Assembly: GCF_030973515.1 (NCBI RefSeq) | Contig: NZ_JARGZA010000001.1 | Span: 248,001 to 312,000 of the forward strand | DNA: 64,000 bases | From: Jannaschia maritima | Lineage (GTDB): Bacteria > Pseudomonadota > Alphaproteobacteria > Rhodobacterales > Rhodobacteraceae | Direction of reading: 5' to 3' | In this document: positions 33,479 through 43,616 of the stretch, in pieces | Layout of the letters: every line of letters starts with the position of its first letter | How positions within the stretch are numbered: the first letter of the stretch is position 1 | The notes under the pieces: model-generated | What the model was told of the DNA's origin: nothing | What the model saw: the letters and a program-made list of their open reading frames with translations, nothing else | The model's database searches: none | Translations under genes and position numbers: made by a program

Positions 33479-34968
33479 CAGAAGGTCTGATCGTACTCGC
33501 CGACGTTCGACTCCTGCCGGATGATCCGGTCGAGATCCTCGAAGATCGCGCGCAGTTCGTCCTTCGACGTAGGCGACTCGCAGACGACGACGAGATTGGG
33601 GGTGTTGCTGGAAGCGCGGACCAGCCCCCAACCGCCGTTCTCCAACTGGACGCGGGCCCCGTTGACGGTCACGACATCGACGATTCTCTGACCGCCCAAG
33701 GTCCCCTGCCCGTTCATCGGCGCGATGCGGTCGACGATGCGCTGCAAGGTGTCGTACTTCTCGGTATCGGGGCAATGGGGCGACAGGGTGGGCGTGTTGT
33801 AGACCGTGGGCAGCGCCTTTCGCAGGTCGGACATCGACTTGTCCGGGTTGCGGTCCAGCAGCTTGCAGATCTCCACGGCGACCCGCATCCCGTCGTCGTA
33901 GCCACGCCCGATCGGTTCGGCCAGGAAGTAGTGACCGGACTTCTCGAACCCAGCCAGGGCGCCGATCTCGTGGACCCGGCGCTTCATGTGGCTGTGTCCG
34001 GTCTTCCAATAGTCGGCCTTGGCCCCGTTCTCCCGCAGCACGGGGTCGGAGGCGAAGAGGCCGGTCGACTTCACGTCCGCCACGAACGTCGCGTTCGCGT
34101 GGATGGCGGAAAGGTCCCGGGCCATGATGACGCCGACCTTGTCGGCGAAGATCTCCTCCCCCTCGTCGTCGACGACGCCGCAGCGGTCCCCGTCGCCGTC
34201 GAAGCCCAAGGCAAGGTCCGCCCCGGACGCCTTCACGGACGCCGCCATGTCGTGCAGCATCTCCATGGCTTCCGGGTTCGGGTTGTAGTGAGGGAACGTG
34301 TAGTCGAGCGTATTGTGGCTCTCGACCACCTCCACCCCGATGCGGCGCAGGACCTCCGGACCATAGGCGGACGCGGTGCCGTTGCCCGTGGCGCAGACGA
34401 CCTTCAGGGGGCGGGACATGCGGAAGTCGCCGACCAGGTCGTCCAAGTATGCCTCCATCACCCCGTCGACGCGTTCCCACCGGCCGCCGTCGCGCGCGAC
34501 ACCCTCCCCGTTCAAGACGATGTCGCGCAGTTCCGCCATCTCGTCAGGACCGTGGGTCAGGGGGCGCTGGAAGCCCATCTTCACCCCGGTCCAGCCGTTC
34601 GGATTGTGGCTGGCGGTGATCATCGCGACGGCGGGAGCATCCAGGTGGAACTGGCTGAAATACGCCATCGGCGTGATCGCGGGGCCGATGTCCTGGACGT
34701 GGATCCCCGCCTGCGTCAGGCCGAGGATCACCGCCTGCTTGATGGCCAGGGAATAGTCCCGGTAATCGTTCGCCACCGCGATGCGCGGCTCGATCCCGCG
34801 CGCGTGCATCTGCGTGCCGAGACCCAGGCCGAGCGCCGTCATGCCGGGGAGGTTGATCTCCTCAGGGTAACGCCAGCGGGCGTCGTATTCGCGGAAGCCC
34901 GTGGGGACGATCATGGGGTTGCGCAGGAAGTCCCAGGTGTTCGGGGTGACCGTCGAAAGGGGCTTCAT
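33478..34968 (-). CDS. Phosphomannomutase/phosphoglucomutase
   Basis: A 496-residue alpha-D-phosphohexomutase that interconverts hexose 1- and 6-phosphates, supplying GDP-mannose or UDP-glucose precursors for polysaccharide. The phosphoserine loop is ITASHNPNGWTGVK (Ser120), the Mg-binding loop LGFDGDGDRCGVVDDEG, and the sugar-binding loop FEKSGHYFLAE. The C-terminal phosphate-binding loop is VRASSNTPNLVV. AGGAGG sits 5 nt before the ATG. The gene is divergent from nhaA and overlaps the small membrane-protein gene downstream. Confidence 0.93.
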   Translation of the reverse strand: MKPLSTVTPNTWDFLRNPMIVPTGFREYDARWRYPEEINLPGMTALGLGLGTQMHARGIEPRIAVANDYRDYSLAIKQAVILGLTQAGIHVQDIGPAITPMAYFSQFHLDAPAVAMITASHNPNGWTGVKMGFQRPLTHGPDEMAELRDIVLNGEGVARDGGRWERVDGVMEAYLDDLVGDFRMSRPLKVVCATGNGTASAYGPEVLRRIGVEVVESHNTLDYTFPHYNPNPEAMEMLHDMAASVKASGADLALGFDGDGDRCGVVDDEGEEIFADKVGVIMARDLSAIHANATFVADVKSTGLFASDPVLRENGAKADYWKTGHSHMKRRVHEIGALAGFEKSGHYFLAEPIGRGYDDGMRVAVEICKLLDRNPDKSMSDLRKALPTVYNTPTLSPHCPDTEKYDTLQRIVDRIAPMNGQGTLGGQRIVDVVTVNGARVQLENGGWGLVRASSNTPNLVVVCESPTSKDELRAIFEDLDRIIRQESNVGEYDQTF

Positions 34969-35111
34969 GACATCCTCCTGATGCGTCGATGGCTGTTGCG
35001 GGGACATACATCAGCGTTGCGGTCACACAACCCCGGGGCGCCGTCGCGGTGCCATTGTCGCCCCAGCTAGGTTCCCCTAGACCCGAACCGAACGACCGCA
35101 CGGGGGCATGG

Positions 35112-36410
35112 ATGTATCGGGTCTGGAACTTCCTGACGAACTATTCGCTGCTGCTGATCTTCGGCGCAGCGATCGCGTTGGTCTGGGCCAACGTCGATGC
35201 GCACAGCTATCACCTCGTTGTCGAATACCCGCTCTGGTTCAACGATCACGTGGGGTACGACCTGCATCACTGGGAGGTGGCGCTGGGCGAGGACGCGGCC
35301 CTGTTCGGTCACGCGGAAACGGCGAAGGTCCTGACCGTCCACTACCTGGTGAACGACATCCTAATGGCCTTCTTCTTCGCCATCGCCGCCAAGGAGGTGT
35401 GGGAAGCCGTCATCCTCAAGAACGGCAGCTTGCGGGGAAAGAAGGCGGCAACGCCGCTCTTCGCCACCGTGGGCGGCATGGTGGGCCCGATCGCCGTGTA
35501 TCTCGGGATCGCGGCGCTTTTGGGATCGGATACCTACGACGCCGTGGCCAACGGATGGGCCATTCCGACGGCGACGGACATCGCGTTCAGCTATCTCGTC
35601 GGGCGGATCGTGTTCGGCGCCGGGCATCCGGCCGTGCGGTTCCTTCTGCTGCTGGCCATCGCGGACGATGCCGCGGGTCTTATCATCCTCGCGATCTTCT
35701 ATCCCGAAGGGGACCTGGCGCCCATCTGGCTGCTGCTGTCCCTGGTGTCAGCCATCGCGGTCTTCTTTCTGTTCAATCGTCTCCCCCGCAATCTCGATCG
35801 GGGCGATCAGACACGGCCAAAATCGACCTGGGTGCGCCAGAAGCTGTCGTTCTGGCCCTATCTGATCGCGGGCATCCTGTCCTGGTACGGCTTCGCGCAG
35901 TCGGGTCTGCATCCTGCCCTCGGGCTGCTGCCGATCGTACCCACCCTGCCCCATGCCGACCGGGCGTTCGGGTTCTTCGCGGATGCGGAGAAGCACCTGA
36001 CCGACCTCCTGAACCACACCGAGCATCTGCTGAAGCACCCGGTGGAAGTGATCCTGTTCTTCTTCGGACTCATGAATGCCGGCGTCGAGTTCAGCGCGAT
36101 CGCGGAGCCCACTTGGCTCGTGCTCGCGGGCCTGATCATCGGCAAGCCGGTCGGGGTGCTCCTGTTCGGATACATCGGCGCGCACACGCTTAAACTCGGG
36201 CTTCCGGCGGGCATGCGGACGGTGGACCTGTTCGTGATCGGCTGCGTGGCGGCGATCGGGTTCACGGTGTCGTTGTTCGTCGCATCGGTCGCCTTCGATC
36301 CGGGCCCGGTTCAGGACGCCGCGAAGATGGGTGCCCTGTTCAGCTTCGGTGCCGCGGTGATCTCCATCGTTGCAGGAAAGATAACCGGAGTACGCAAGAT
36401 CCCGGTTTGA
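35112..36410 (+). CDS. nhaA: Na+/H+ antiporter NhaA
   Basis: A 432-residue inner-membrane antiporter exchanging Na+ (or Li+) for H+, used for pH and salt homeostasis in marine bacteria. The ion-binding aspartates are in PTATDIAFSYLVGRIVF and LAIADDAAGLIILAIFY. About 11-12 hydrophobic helices are visible. The start at MYRVWNFLTNYS is chosen over in-frame upstream codons because family members begin near the first helix. There is a long hydrophilic loop at about residues 50-85 (HHWEVALGEDAALFG). A terminator follows. Confidence 0.93.
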   Translation: MYRVWNFLTNYSLLLIFGAAIALVWANVDAHSYHLVVEYPLWFNDHVGYDLHHWEVALGEDAALFGHAETAKVLTVHYLVNDILMAFFFAIAAKEVWEAVILKNGSLRGKKAATPLFATVGGMVGPIAVYLGIAALLGSDTYDAVANGWAIPTATDIAFSYLVGRIVFGAGHPAVRFLLLLAIADDAAGLIILAIFYPEGDLAPIWLLLSLVSAIAVFFLFNRLPRNLDRGDQTRPKSTWVRQKLSFWPYLIAGILSWYGFAQSGLHPALGLLPIVPTLPHADRAFGFFADAEKHLTDLLNHTEHLLKHPVEVILFFFGLMNAGVEFSAIAEPTWLVLAGLIIGKPVGVLLFGYIGAHTLKLGLPAGMRTVDLFVIGCVAAIGFTVSLFVASVAFDPGPVQDAAKMGALFSFGAAVISIVAGKITGVRKIPV

Positions 36411-36440
36411 CGGTGGCCATATCGAATCGGTCATAAGAAC

Positions 36441-36464
36441 GACGGTGCCCCCGCGGGCGCCGTC
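36441..36464 (+). terminator. Rho-independent terminator of nhaA
   Basis: GACGGTGCCC-CCGC-GGGCGCCGTC forms a 10-bp stem with one G-T pair and a 4-nt loop, 30 bases after the nhaA stop, followed by TTGCGTTTT. Confidence 0.8.
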
Positions 36465-36503
36465 TTGCGTTTTATCAACCGTCACCAGCTACCCCTTGTT
36501 ATT

Positions 36504-36514
36504 CTGCATCGCAG
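36504..36514. promoter_or_regulatory. PhaR-type site 1 (CTGC-N3-GCAG)
   Basis: CTGCATCGCAG matches the CTGC-N3-GCAG motif described for PhaR of Paracoccus and Rhodobacter, which represses PHB-granule genes. It lies about 40-50 bp before the preferred start of the esterase gene. Confidence 0.75.
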
Positions 36515-36525
36515 CATGGAAGTTG

Positions 36526-36536
36526 CTGCAATGCAG
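36526..36536. promoter_or_regulatory. PhaR-type site 2 (CTGC-N3-GCAG)
   Basis: CTGCAATGCAG, a second exact motif with its centre 22 bp (two helical turns) from site 1. The two sites together form an interrupted 15-bp inverted repeat (TTCTGCAT...ATGCAGAA), so they could also fold as a hairpin in the 5' leader. Confidence 0.75.
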
Positions 36537-36554
36537 AAATCGGATGGTGGCGAC

Positions 36555-37547
36555 ATGGATGATATTCTCGGGCTCGTACGGAGCGGCCGCCTGACGGAGG
36601 CGACGGCGGAGATACAGGAACGTCTCCGCGACACGTCGAGATCTCAGAAGCAGGTCAGGACTCCACACGAGCCGAAGACGAACGATTGGACGATGCCCCG
36701 GCGTCCCGGTCCCTCGGCAGCGGGCGCGTTGAACTTGCCGGCCGGGGGACGCTGGGACCGCCTTACGACAACTGGTCTGGCCTGCCGTCTATTCGTGCCA
36801 GCGACACCTGTGGCCGCCGCGCCATTCGTCGTCATGCTTCATGGTTGTACCCAATCGCCGGAAGATTTCGCGCGCGGTACGCGGATGAACGATGCGGCGG
36901 CTGAGATCGGGGCGCATGTGCTCTGGCCCGAACAATCCCGCAGCGCGAACCCCAACGGGTGCTGGTCATGGTTCGATCCCGCACATCAGGGAACCGATGG
37001 GGAGGCGGGGGCCATCGCGGCCGCCGCCCGGGAGGTGTCCGCGAAGGTCGGCGCGACTGGCGAACGCTTCGTCGCCGGCCTGTCCGCTGGCGGTGCCATG
37101 GCTGCGATCCTGGGTGCGCGTCACGCCGACACCTTCGCAGCCGTGGGCGTCCACAGCGGGCTCGCGGTCGGTTCGGCCTCCGATGTCGGATCTGCCTTCG
37201 CGGCCATGCGGTCGGGCGGCGGAAGCGGTGTGGCCGTCAAAGTACCCATGATCCTGTTCCACGGCTCCGCCGACACGACGGTCGCGCCCGTGAACGCGTC
37301 CAGCCTGGTCGGATCGCGAACCGGGGGGCCGAAGCCGCGCCTACGGACGGGCGAGATGGGGGGGCGCCGATACCGTGTCACGACGCACGCAGCGTCGGGC
37401 GACGCCGGCCCGGTGGAGGCCTGGGCGGTCGAGGGTCTGGGTCACGCCTGGTCCGGTGGCGATGCCGCCGGCACCTATTCCGATCCGATGGGCCCGAATG
37501 CCACGATGCTGATGATGCGCTTCTTCCGGGACCACGCCGGGGGATGA
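36555..37547 (+). CDS. PHB-depolymerase-family esterase
   Basis: A 330-residue alpha/beta hydrolase of the short-chain-length PHA depolymerase / feruloyl esterase group. The nucleophile is Ser177 in VAGLSAGGAM, the oxyanion region is FVVMLHGCTQSPEDFARGT, Asp is in FHGSADTTV, and the catalytic His is in VEGLGHAWSGG. NPNGCWSWFDP is typical of the family. An N-terminal helical tail (DDILGLVRSGRLTEATAEIQ) replaces a signal peptide, so it may act inside the cell. The start is placed after the two PhaR motifs; Met codons at 36516 and 36531 would overlap them. Confidence 0.88.
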   Translation: MDDILGLVRSGRLTEATAEIQERLRDTSRSQKQVRTPHEPKTNDWTMPRRPGPSAAGALNLPAGGRWDRLTTTGLACRLFVPATPVAAAPFVVMLHGCTQSPEDFARGTRMNDAAAEIGAHVLWPEQSRSANPNGCWSWFDPAHQGTDGEAGAIAAAAREVSAKVGATGERFVAGLSAGGAMAAILGARHADTFAAVGVHSGLAVGSASDVGSAFAAMRSGGGSGVAVKVPMILFHGSADTTVAPVNASSLVGSRTGGPKPRLRTGEMGGRRYRVTTHAASGDAGPVEAWAVEGLGHAWSGGDAAGTYSDPMGPNATMLMMRFFRDHAGG

Positions 37548-37568
37548 TTGCGGAAGCGTGGAACGCGT

Positions 37569-37591
37569 AAGGGCCCCGATATGGGGCCCTT
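37569..37591. terminator. Bidirectional terminator hairpin
   Basis: AAGGGCCCC-GATAT-GGGGCCCTT is a perfect 9-bp stem and 5-nt loop between the convergent esterase and PRC-barrel genes. Confidence 0.7.
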
Positions 37592-37616
37592 CGCAGTCGA
37601 TCGATCAACTTGTTCG

Positions 37617-37967
37617 TCAGACGTAGAACGGCGTCGTGCCATAGGCCGCGGACGTACGATCGTGCCAATCGCGGTTCGTCTCCCATCCGGCTTCGGCCTT
37701 CGGCGCCTGGCCGAGCTGCTCTTCCGTGATGTTGGTTCGGAAGCCTCCCAGACCCTCGTCGTAGGTCAGCGTGTTCCACGGCACGGGGCGTTCGTTGCCC
37801 CCGATGCCGAGTACCCCACCGAACGACATCACGGCATAGGCGACTTGGCCGGACTGCTTGTCGATCATCACCCGGTCGATCGTGCCGACCCTTTCGTCAC
37901 CGGTGCCATAAACGACCGTTCCCGCGACGTCGGCCGCGGCGACGAGGTGCTTGGGATCATGGGTCAT
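37617..37967 (-). CDS. PRC-barrel domain protein
   Basis: A 116-residue protein with one PRC-barrel: VVYGTGDERVGTIDRVMIDKQSGQVAYAVMSFGGVLGIGGNERPVPW in outline, an arrangement of small beta strands. PRC-barrels occur in ribosome maturation (RimM), photosynthetic reaction centres and stress proteins; stand-alone copies like this often respond to stress. The ATG at MTHDPKHL is chosen because GGAG lies 6 nt upstream. It has its own transcription unit between two terminators. Confidence 0.85.
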   Translation of the reverse strand: MTHDPKHLVAAADVAGTVVYGTGDERVGTIDRVMIDKQSGQVAYAVMSFGGVLGIGGNERPVPWNTLTYDEGLGGFRTNITEEQLGQAPKAEAGWETNRDWHDRTSAAYGTTPFYV

Positions 37968-38294
37968 GGTATGCTCCATCGTGTTATCAACAGGTTACGT
38001 GCGGTCCTGGGGAGAACGAACGGGTCCAATTAGAGTTCCGGTCCCGCAAACCATCACTCTACCGGTCGTCGGCGGGTTCCTTGCGCGACACCGTTTCCTA
38101 GGCTGTATCGATTACTGCTGGCGACGAGGTGCCTCGTTCTGCCCGCCCGGATTGTCACCGATGCACGAAGTGCCAGACTGCGTCCTGGATCCGGAAAAGA
38201 CGAAGGGCCCCGATCGGGGCCCTTCGCACGCATCACGGTCGTTCGTGCACCTTGCGACGCCACGGCGGGCGACGCAGTCGGATGCACGGGCCGA
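37968..38294. other. Gap between PRC-barrel gene and groEL
   Basis: No gene is supported in these 327 bp. The right part carries the groEL terminator and the left part presumably the promoter of the PRC-barrel gene. Confidence 0.5.
38201..38226 (-). terminator. Rho-independent terminator of groES-groEL
   Basis: A perfect 26-bp palindrome with CGAAGGGCCCC/GGGGCCCTTCG arms, 68 bases beyond the groEL stop. On the minus strand it is followed by TCTTTTCC, giving a short U-tract. Confidence 0.85.
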
Positions 38295-39950
<1,656 letters not shown>

Positions 39951-39995
39951 CTAAACTTGATTTCGTTGGATGGAGGGGTCGGGGAAACGGGCGCC

Positions 39996-40280
39996 TTACA
40001 GCAGGCCCAGGATGTCCGACTCCTTCATGATGAGCATCTCGTCACCGTCGATGGTGACCTCGGTGCCGGACCACTTGCCGAACAGGATCCGATCGCCCGC
40101 CTTCACGGTCATCGGGATCAGTTCGCCGCTGTCCTTGCGTGCACCCTCGCCCACGGACACGACCTCGCCCTCGGCGGGCTTTTCCTTGGCCGTGTCGGGG
40201 ATGATCAGACCGCCCTTGGTCTTCTCGTCGGATTCGATGCGACGGACCAGGACGCGGTCGTGCAGCGGTGTGAAAGCCAT
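39996..40280 (-). CDS. groES: 10-kDa co-chaperonin GroES
   Basis: A 94-residue lid protein of the GroEL chaperonin. It has [33 protein letters not shown], including the mobile GroEL-binding loop, then [33 protein letters not shown]. It is preceded by a CIRCE element and a -35/-10 promoter on the same strand, so heat shock control by HrcA is expected. Confidence 0.98.
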   Translation of the reverse strand: MAFTPLHDRVLVRRIESDEKTKGGLIIPDTAKEKPAEGEVVSVGEGARKDSGELIPMTVKAGDRILFGKWSGTEVTIDGDEMLIMKESDILGLL

Positions 40281-40310
40281 TGTCAGCCTCTCGTTGCCTT
40301 ACATTCCCAA

Positions 40311-40337
40311 TTGTCACTCACCCGGGGGGAGTGCCAA
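40311..40337. promoter_or_regulatory. CIRCE element (HrcA operator)
   Basis: TTGTCACTC-N9-GAGTGCCAA, two 9-bp arms matching at eight of nine positions with a 9-bp spacer, the classical CIRCE geometry. It lies 31 bp upstream of groES. HrcA bound here would repress groES-groEL in the absence of stress. Confidence 0.92.
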
Positions 40338-40345
40338 CGGAGCGC

Positions 40346-40374
40346 TAGCTATGGAGGGTGCGGCGGAGTGTCAA
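40346..40374 (-). promoter_or_regulatory. groES-groEL promoter
   Basis: On the minus strand TTGACA (-35, 40369-40374) and TAGCTA (-10, 40346-40351) are separated by exactly 17 bp. Transcription would start at or just before the CIRCE element, so both arms lie in the 5' leader. Confidence 0.8.
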
Positions 40375-40501
40375 CGGGGTGCGGGTACCCTTTGAACGGG
40401 AAATGGCTGAGCTATCGACCGCTTCGAACGGCGCCTATTCCAATGCGATCCTGTGGTCCACCGGGGTGGGCGTCGGAGGAGCGGCTCCTAGGTTTCCGCG
40501 C

Positions 40502-41080
40502 ATGGCCATCCCCGACGAGATCCGCGCCTGCCGCCATTGCGCGGACCGGTTCGCGGCGACCAAGACCCGTCACGAACCCGCACCCGTGGTGTGGTTCGCG
40601 TCGCACGCCAAGATCCTCGTCGCGAGTCAGGCACCCGGCATGCGCGCTCATCTGTCGGGAAAGCCCTTCGACGACCCGTCGGGCATGCGGCTCCGGGAAT
40701 GGATGGGGGTGGACGAGGACACGTTCTGGGACAGGCGAAACGTCGCGATCGTGCCGATGGGGTTCTGTTTTCCCGGATACGACGCGGCCGGAGGCGACAT
40801 ACCGCCCCCGAAGGTCTGCGCAAGACTCTGGCGTGAGGCCGCGCTGGCGCATGTGGGCGACGTTCCCGTGACCCTGCTGATCGGGGGCTATGCGCAGGCG
40901 TGGCATCTGGGGAAGGGCCGTGTCACCGACCGTGTGCGCGACTGGCGAACGCTTGCGCCGCGGGTCTGGTGCCTGCCGCATCCGTCCTGGCGGAACACCG
41001 CTTGGCTTGCGAAGCATCCCTGGTTCGCGCAGGAAACGGTGCCCGCCCTGCAGGCCGCCATCGCGGACGCCCTGGGCTGA
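40502..41080 (+). CDS. Uracil-DNA glycosylase family protein
   Basis: A 192-residue protein resembling the UDG-like superfamily. The key stretch is KILVASQAPGMRAHLSGKPF with FDDPSGMRLREWMG, equivalent to the uracil-binding motif region, and PHPSWRNTAW near the C-terminus carrying the second active-site-type motif. Cys-x-x-Cys at the N-terminus (CRHCADRF) could bind metal. It probably removes damaged bases or has a related role; substrate specificity is not evident. The upstream extension into the groES promoter region is not used as coding. The sseB-like gene starts 15 bp later. Confidence 0.8.
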   Translation: MAIPDEIRACRHCADRFAATKTRHEPAPVVWFASHAKILVASQAPGMRAHLSGKPFDDPSGMRLREWMGVDEDTFWDRRNVAIVPMGFCFPGYDAAGGDIPPPKVCARLWREAALAHVGDVPVTLLIGGYAQAWHLGKGRVTDRVRDWRTLAPRVWCLPHPSWRNTAWLAKHPWFAQETVPALQAAIADALG

Positions 41081-41095
41081 ACCACGGAGGGACCA

Positions 41096-41866
41096 GTGAA
41101 CGACACCCCCCTGGACCAAGCCCATTCGGCAGCCGAAGCCTCCGGGGAGCCGGCGGATCGCTTGGCCTTCTGGTCGCGGTTGGCGGAAGCGGAACTGTCC
41201 CTTTGGCTTGACGGCGACGCCGATGCCGACGGGGTCACCCCGTACCTGTTCGACCTGGAGGGCGGGACCTACGCGCTGGCCTTCGATCGGGCGGATCGGC
41301 TAGCCGCCTTCGCCGGCGCGGAGGCAGCGACCGCCACGCTTTCGGGTCGGATGCTGGCGGGATTGCTGTCGGACCAGGGCCTGGGCCTGGGATTGAACCT
41401 GGGCGACGCGCCATCGGCACAGCTCATCGAAGCGGATGCCCTCGCCTGGTTGGTCGACACGCTGTCGTCCGGCCCCGCGGAGGAGGCCGCGACGATCGAG
41501 ACGATCACGCCACCCGGCGACCTGCCCGACGCGCTCCTGCGTGCGCTGGATGGTAAGCTGGGAGCGATGGCGGGGCTCGCGCGATCGGCGTACCTCGCCG
41601 GTGCCGTGTACGACGGGGGCACGCGAGCCCATCTCATGGCCTTCGTCGATCCCGTCGACGGGGCGGAGGGCGCATTGGCGCGTGCCGTATCCGATGCGCT
41701 GGCCCTGTCAGGGCTGGAGGCCGGAACGCTCGACGTGACCTTCGTGGCGGCGAGCAACCCGTTGGCCGGCGCGTTGGCGCGGCACGGGCTGCGGATCGAG
41801 CTGCCGGAGGTGGCGAAGGGCGTGACGATTGAGATGCGCGACGACGCACCACCGCGTCTGCGCTAG
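41096..41866 (+). CDS. SseB family protein
   Basis: A 256-residue acidic protein with the SseB N-terminal domain pattern: LAEAELSLWLDGDADADGVTPYLFDLEGGTYALAFD, a stretch seen in E. coli SseB-like proteins, then an alpha/beta C-terminal half including AYLAGAVYDGGTRAHLMAFV. The function is poorly known. GGAGGGACCA precedes a GTG start. It follows the UDG-like gene by 15 bp as a probable operon. Its stop codon overlaps the stop of convergent pxpA (CTAG). Confidence 0.8.
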   Translation: MNDTPLDQAHSAAEASGEPADRLAFWSRLAEAELSLWLDGDADADGVTPYLFDLEGGTYALAFDRADRLAAFAGAEAATATLSGRMLAGLLSDQGLGLGLNLGDAPSAQLIEADALAWLVDTLSSGPAEEAATIETITPPGDLPDALLRALDGKLGAMAGLARSAYLAGAVYDGGTRAHLMAFVDPVDGAEGALARAVSDALALSGLEAGTLDVTFVAASNPLAGALARHGLRIELPEVAKGVTIEMRDDAPPRLR

Positions 41867-42642
41867 CCCACCCCCTCTCCGCGCCGCCCTCGCATCGGAC
41901 GGAGCGTCATCCCCGCCGCTTCAAGCGCGGAACGTACCGCCCGGGCGATGGCCACCGCCTCCGGGCCGTCGCCATGCAGACAGATGCTGTCGCAGGCGGC
42001 CGGAATGCGGGTCCCGTCGGTCGCATGGATCGCGCCATCCCGAACGAACCGGACCATGCGGGCCGCGGCCTCCTCCGGGTCGTGAACCATCGCACCGGGC
42101 CGGCCCCGTGCGACCAGCGTGGCATCGGCGTTGTAACCCCGGTCCGCGAAGATCTCCCCCGCCCAGACCGCGCCGAGCGTCAGCGCCGCGTCCTGTTGCG
42201 CCGTGCCGGCCAGGACCAGCAGGATCACGTCCGGATCGACGGACAGCGCCCCCTCATAGGCGGACAGGGCGAGGTCCGCATCCTCCGACGCCATGTTGGC
42301 CAGCGCGCCGTGCAGCTTCACGTGACGAACGGACGCGCCGACGGACGCCGCTATGCCGCGCGCCGCGCCGACCTGATAGGCGACCATGTTCCGAACGGCA
42401 TCGCGGGACATCGCCATGCGGCGACGTCCGAAACCCTGGAGGTCGGGAAAGCCCGGATGTGCGCCGATGCCCACCTCGTTGCGATGGGCCAGCGCCATGG
42501 TCGCGGCCATCGTGTCCCAATCGCCGGCGTGGAACCCGCAGGCGACGTTGGCCGACGTCACGACGTCCAGAAGCGCCGCGTCGTCCCCCATGGACCAGTC
42601 GCCGAAACCCTCGCCCATGTCGGCGTTCAGGTCGATCTCCAC
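41863..42642 (-). CDS. pxpA: 5-oxoprolinase subunit A (LamB/YcsF)
   Basis: A 259-residue subunit of the ATP-dependent 5-oxoprolinase PxpABC, which opens the ring of 5-oxoproline to glutamate. It starts MEIDLNADMGEGFG, followed by SANVACGFHAGD, GAHPGFPDLQGFGRR and HVKLHGALANMA, all LamB/YcsF signatures with conserved His and Asp. It overlaps the end of pxpC by 16 bp. The order here is pxpB-pxpC-pxpA. Confidence 0.95.
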   Translation of the reverse strand: MEIDLNADMGEGFGDWSMGDDAALLDVVTSANVACGFHAGDWDTMAATMALAHRNEVGIGAHPGFPDLQGFGRRRMAMSRDAVRNMVAYQVGAARGIAASVGASVRHVKLHGALANMASEDADLALSAYEGALSVDPDVILLVLAGTAQQDAALTLGAVWAGEIFADRGYNADATLVARGRPGAMVHDPEEAAARMVRFVRDGAIHATDGTRIPAACDSICLHGDGPEAVAIARAVRSALEAAGMTLRPMRGRRGEGVG

Positions 42643-43616
42643 GGTTCCCCCTTCGCGTCGATGACGCCGTCGATCAGGTCGTACGACAACAGATCCGCCA
42701 TCGCCGCCGGGTCACGCAAGGTCGGGGCGACGGCGGGCGGGCGCAGGACCGCAGCGCGCGCGGTCGGCAGGTCGACGAAGGCGAAGCGCAGGACCGCGCC
42801 CGGGGGCGCCTGCAGCGCGCGCGGCAGGTCGGCGGTGACGACGTGCGCGATCCGCGGATATCCTCCGGTCGTCTGGCATTCGGGTCCCAGGATATAAGGG
42901 ATGCCGTCCCCGGTCATCTGGACGTCCCCGGGCAGGACGAAGTCGGACAGGAGGTTGAGCTGTCCTTCCGTAGCGAAACCCGCTCCCGCCGGGTCCAGCT
43001 TGATCCCCTGGCGGTTCCCCTGCGTCGCACGCGTGAACGCTGTCCCCTCGAACCGATCGAGGTCAGCCTTCCGGAACAACGCCGTCTGCGGCGTCGCCAC
43101 GCAGCGCAGCGTTCCCCCGGCATACCGATCGTCGGGGCGTACGAGGGTCGCGGCCGCGGGTGTGGCGGGCGCGCGTATCCGAAGGCGGTCGCCGGGATGC
43201 AGGGCCGCCCCGATGCCTGCGATCAGATGCGCCGCGGCACTCCCCATCACCGGACGGACGTCCAGCCCGCCCGCGACGTGGATATACGAATAGACCCCCT
43301 CCCCCGAAGGCTTCAGGTCCAGCACAATCCCTGCCTGGACGACATGCGACGCGTGCCACCCCAACGGCTTGCCCCCCGCCGTGACCCGCATGGGCGCGCC
43401 GGTCAGGGCGATCGTGCAATCCACATCGGGCCGCAACCGCAACGGCGCGCCTGCGCTCTCGATCCCCGGCGCGGCGACGCCGCTCAGGAGAGCCGCGGCG
43501 TCCAGCAGCGCCTGGCGGTCCGCCGCGCCGCCCCGGGCCAAGCCCAGCGACAGATGGCCCGGACGACCCGCGTCCTGTACCGTCGTCAGGGGTCCGCATG
43601 CGAGGATCTCGATCAT
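42627..43616 (-). CDS. pxpC: 5-oxoprolinase subunit C
   Basis: A 329-residue protein of the biotin-dependent carboxyltransferase-like (KipA) family. The N-terminus GPLTTVQDAGRPGHLSLGLARGGAAD is characteristic, then ESAGAPLRLRPDVDCTIALTG, YSYIHVAGGLDV and ECQTTGGYPRIAHVV. With PxpB it activates 5-oxoproline using ATP before hydrolysis. It overlaps pxpB by four bases (ATGA) and pxpA by 16. Confidence 0.94.
   Translation of the reverse strand: MIEILACGPLTTVQDAGRPGHLSLGLARGGAADRQALLDAAALLSGVAAPGIESAGAPLRLRPDVDCTIALTGAPMRVTAGGKPLGWHASHVVQAGIVLDLKPSGEGVYSYIHVAGGLDVRPVMGSAAAHLIAGIGAALHPGDRLRIRAPATPAAATLVRPDDRYAGGTLRCVATPQTALFRKADLDRFEGTAFTRATQGNRQGIKLDPAGAGFATEGQLNLLSDFVLPGDVQMTGDGIPYILGPECQTTGGYPRIAHVVTADLPRALQAPPGAVLRFAFVDLPTARAAVLRPPAVAPTLRDPAAMADLLSYDLIDGVIDAKGEPWRST

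Noticed and set aside
36465..36554. Upstream starts (TTG 36465, ATG 36516, ATG 36531) for the esterase
   Set aside because: They would place coding sequence over the nhaA terminator tail and both PhaR motifs; family members begin near DDILGLVRSGRLTEA.
40366..40374. Second CIRCE half-site (GAGTGTCAA)
   Set aside because: It lacks a partner arm at 9-bp spacing and is explained by the -35 hexamer TTGACA on the minus strand.
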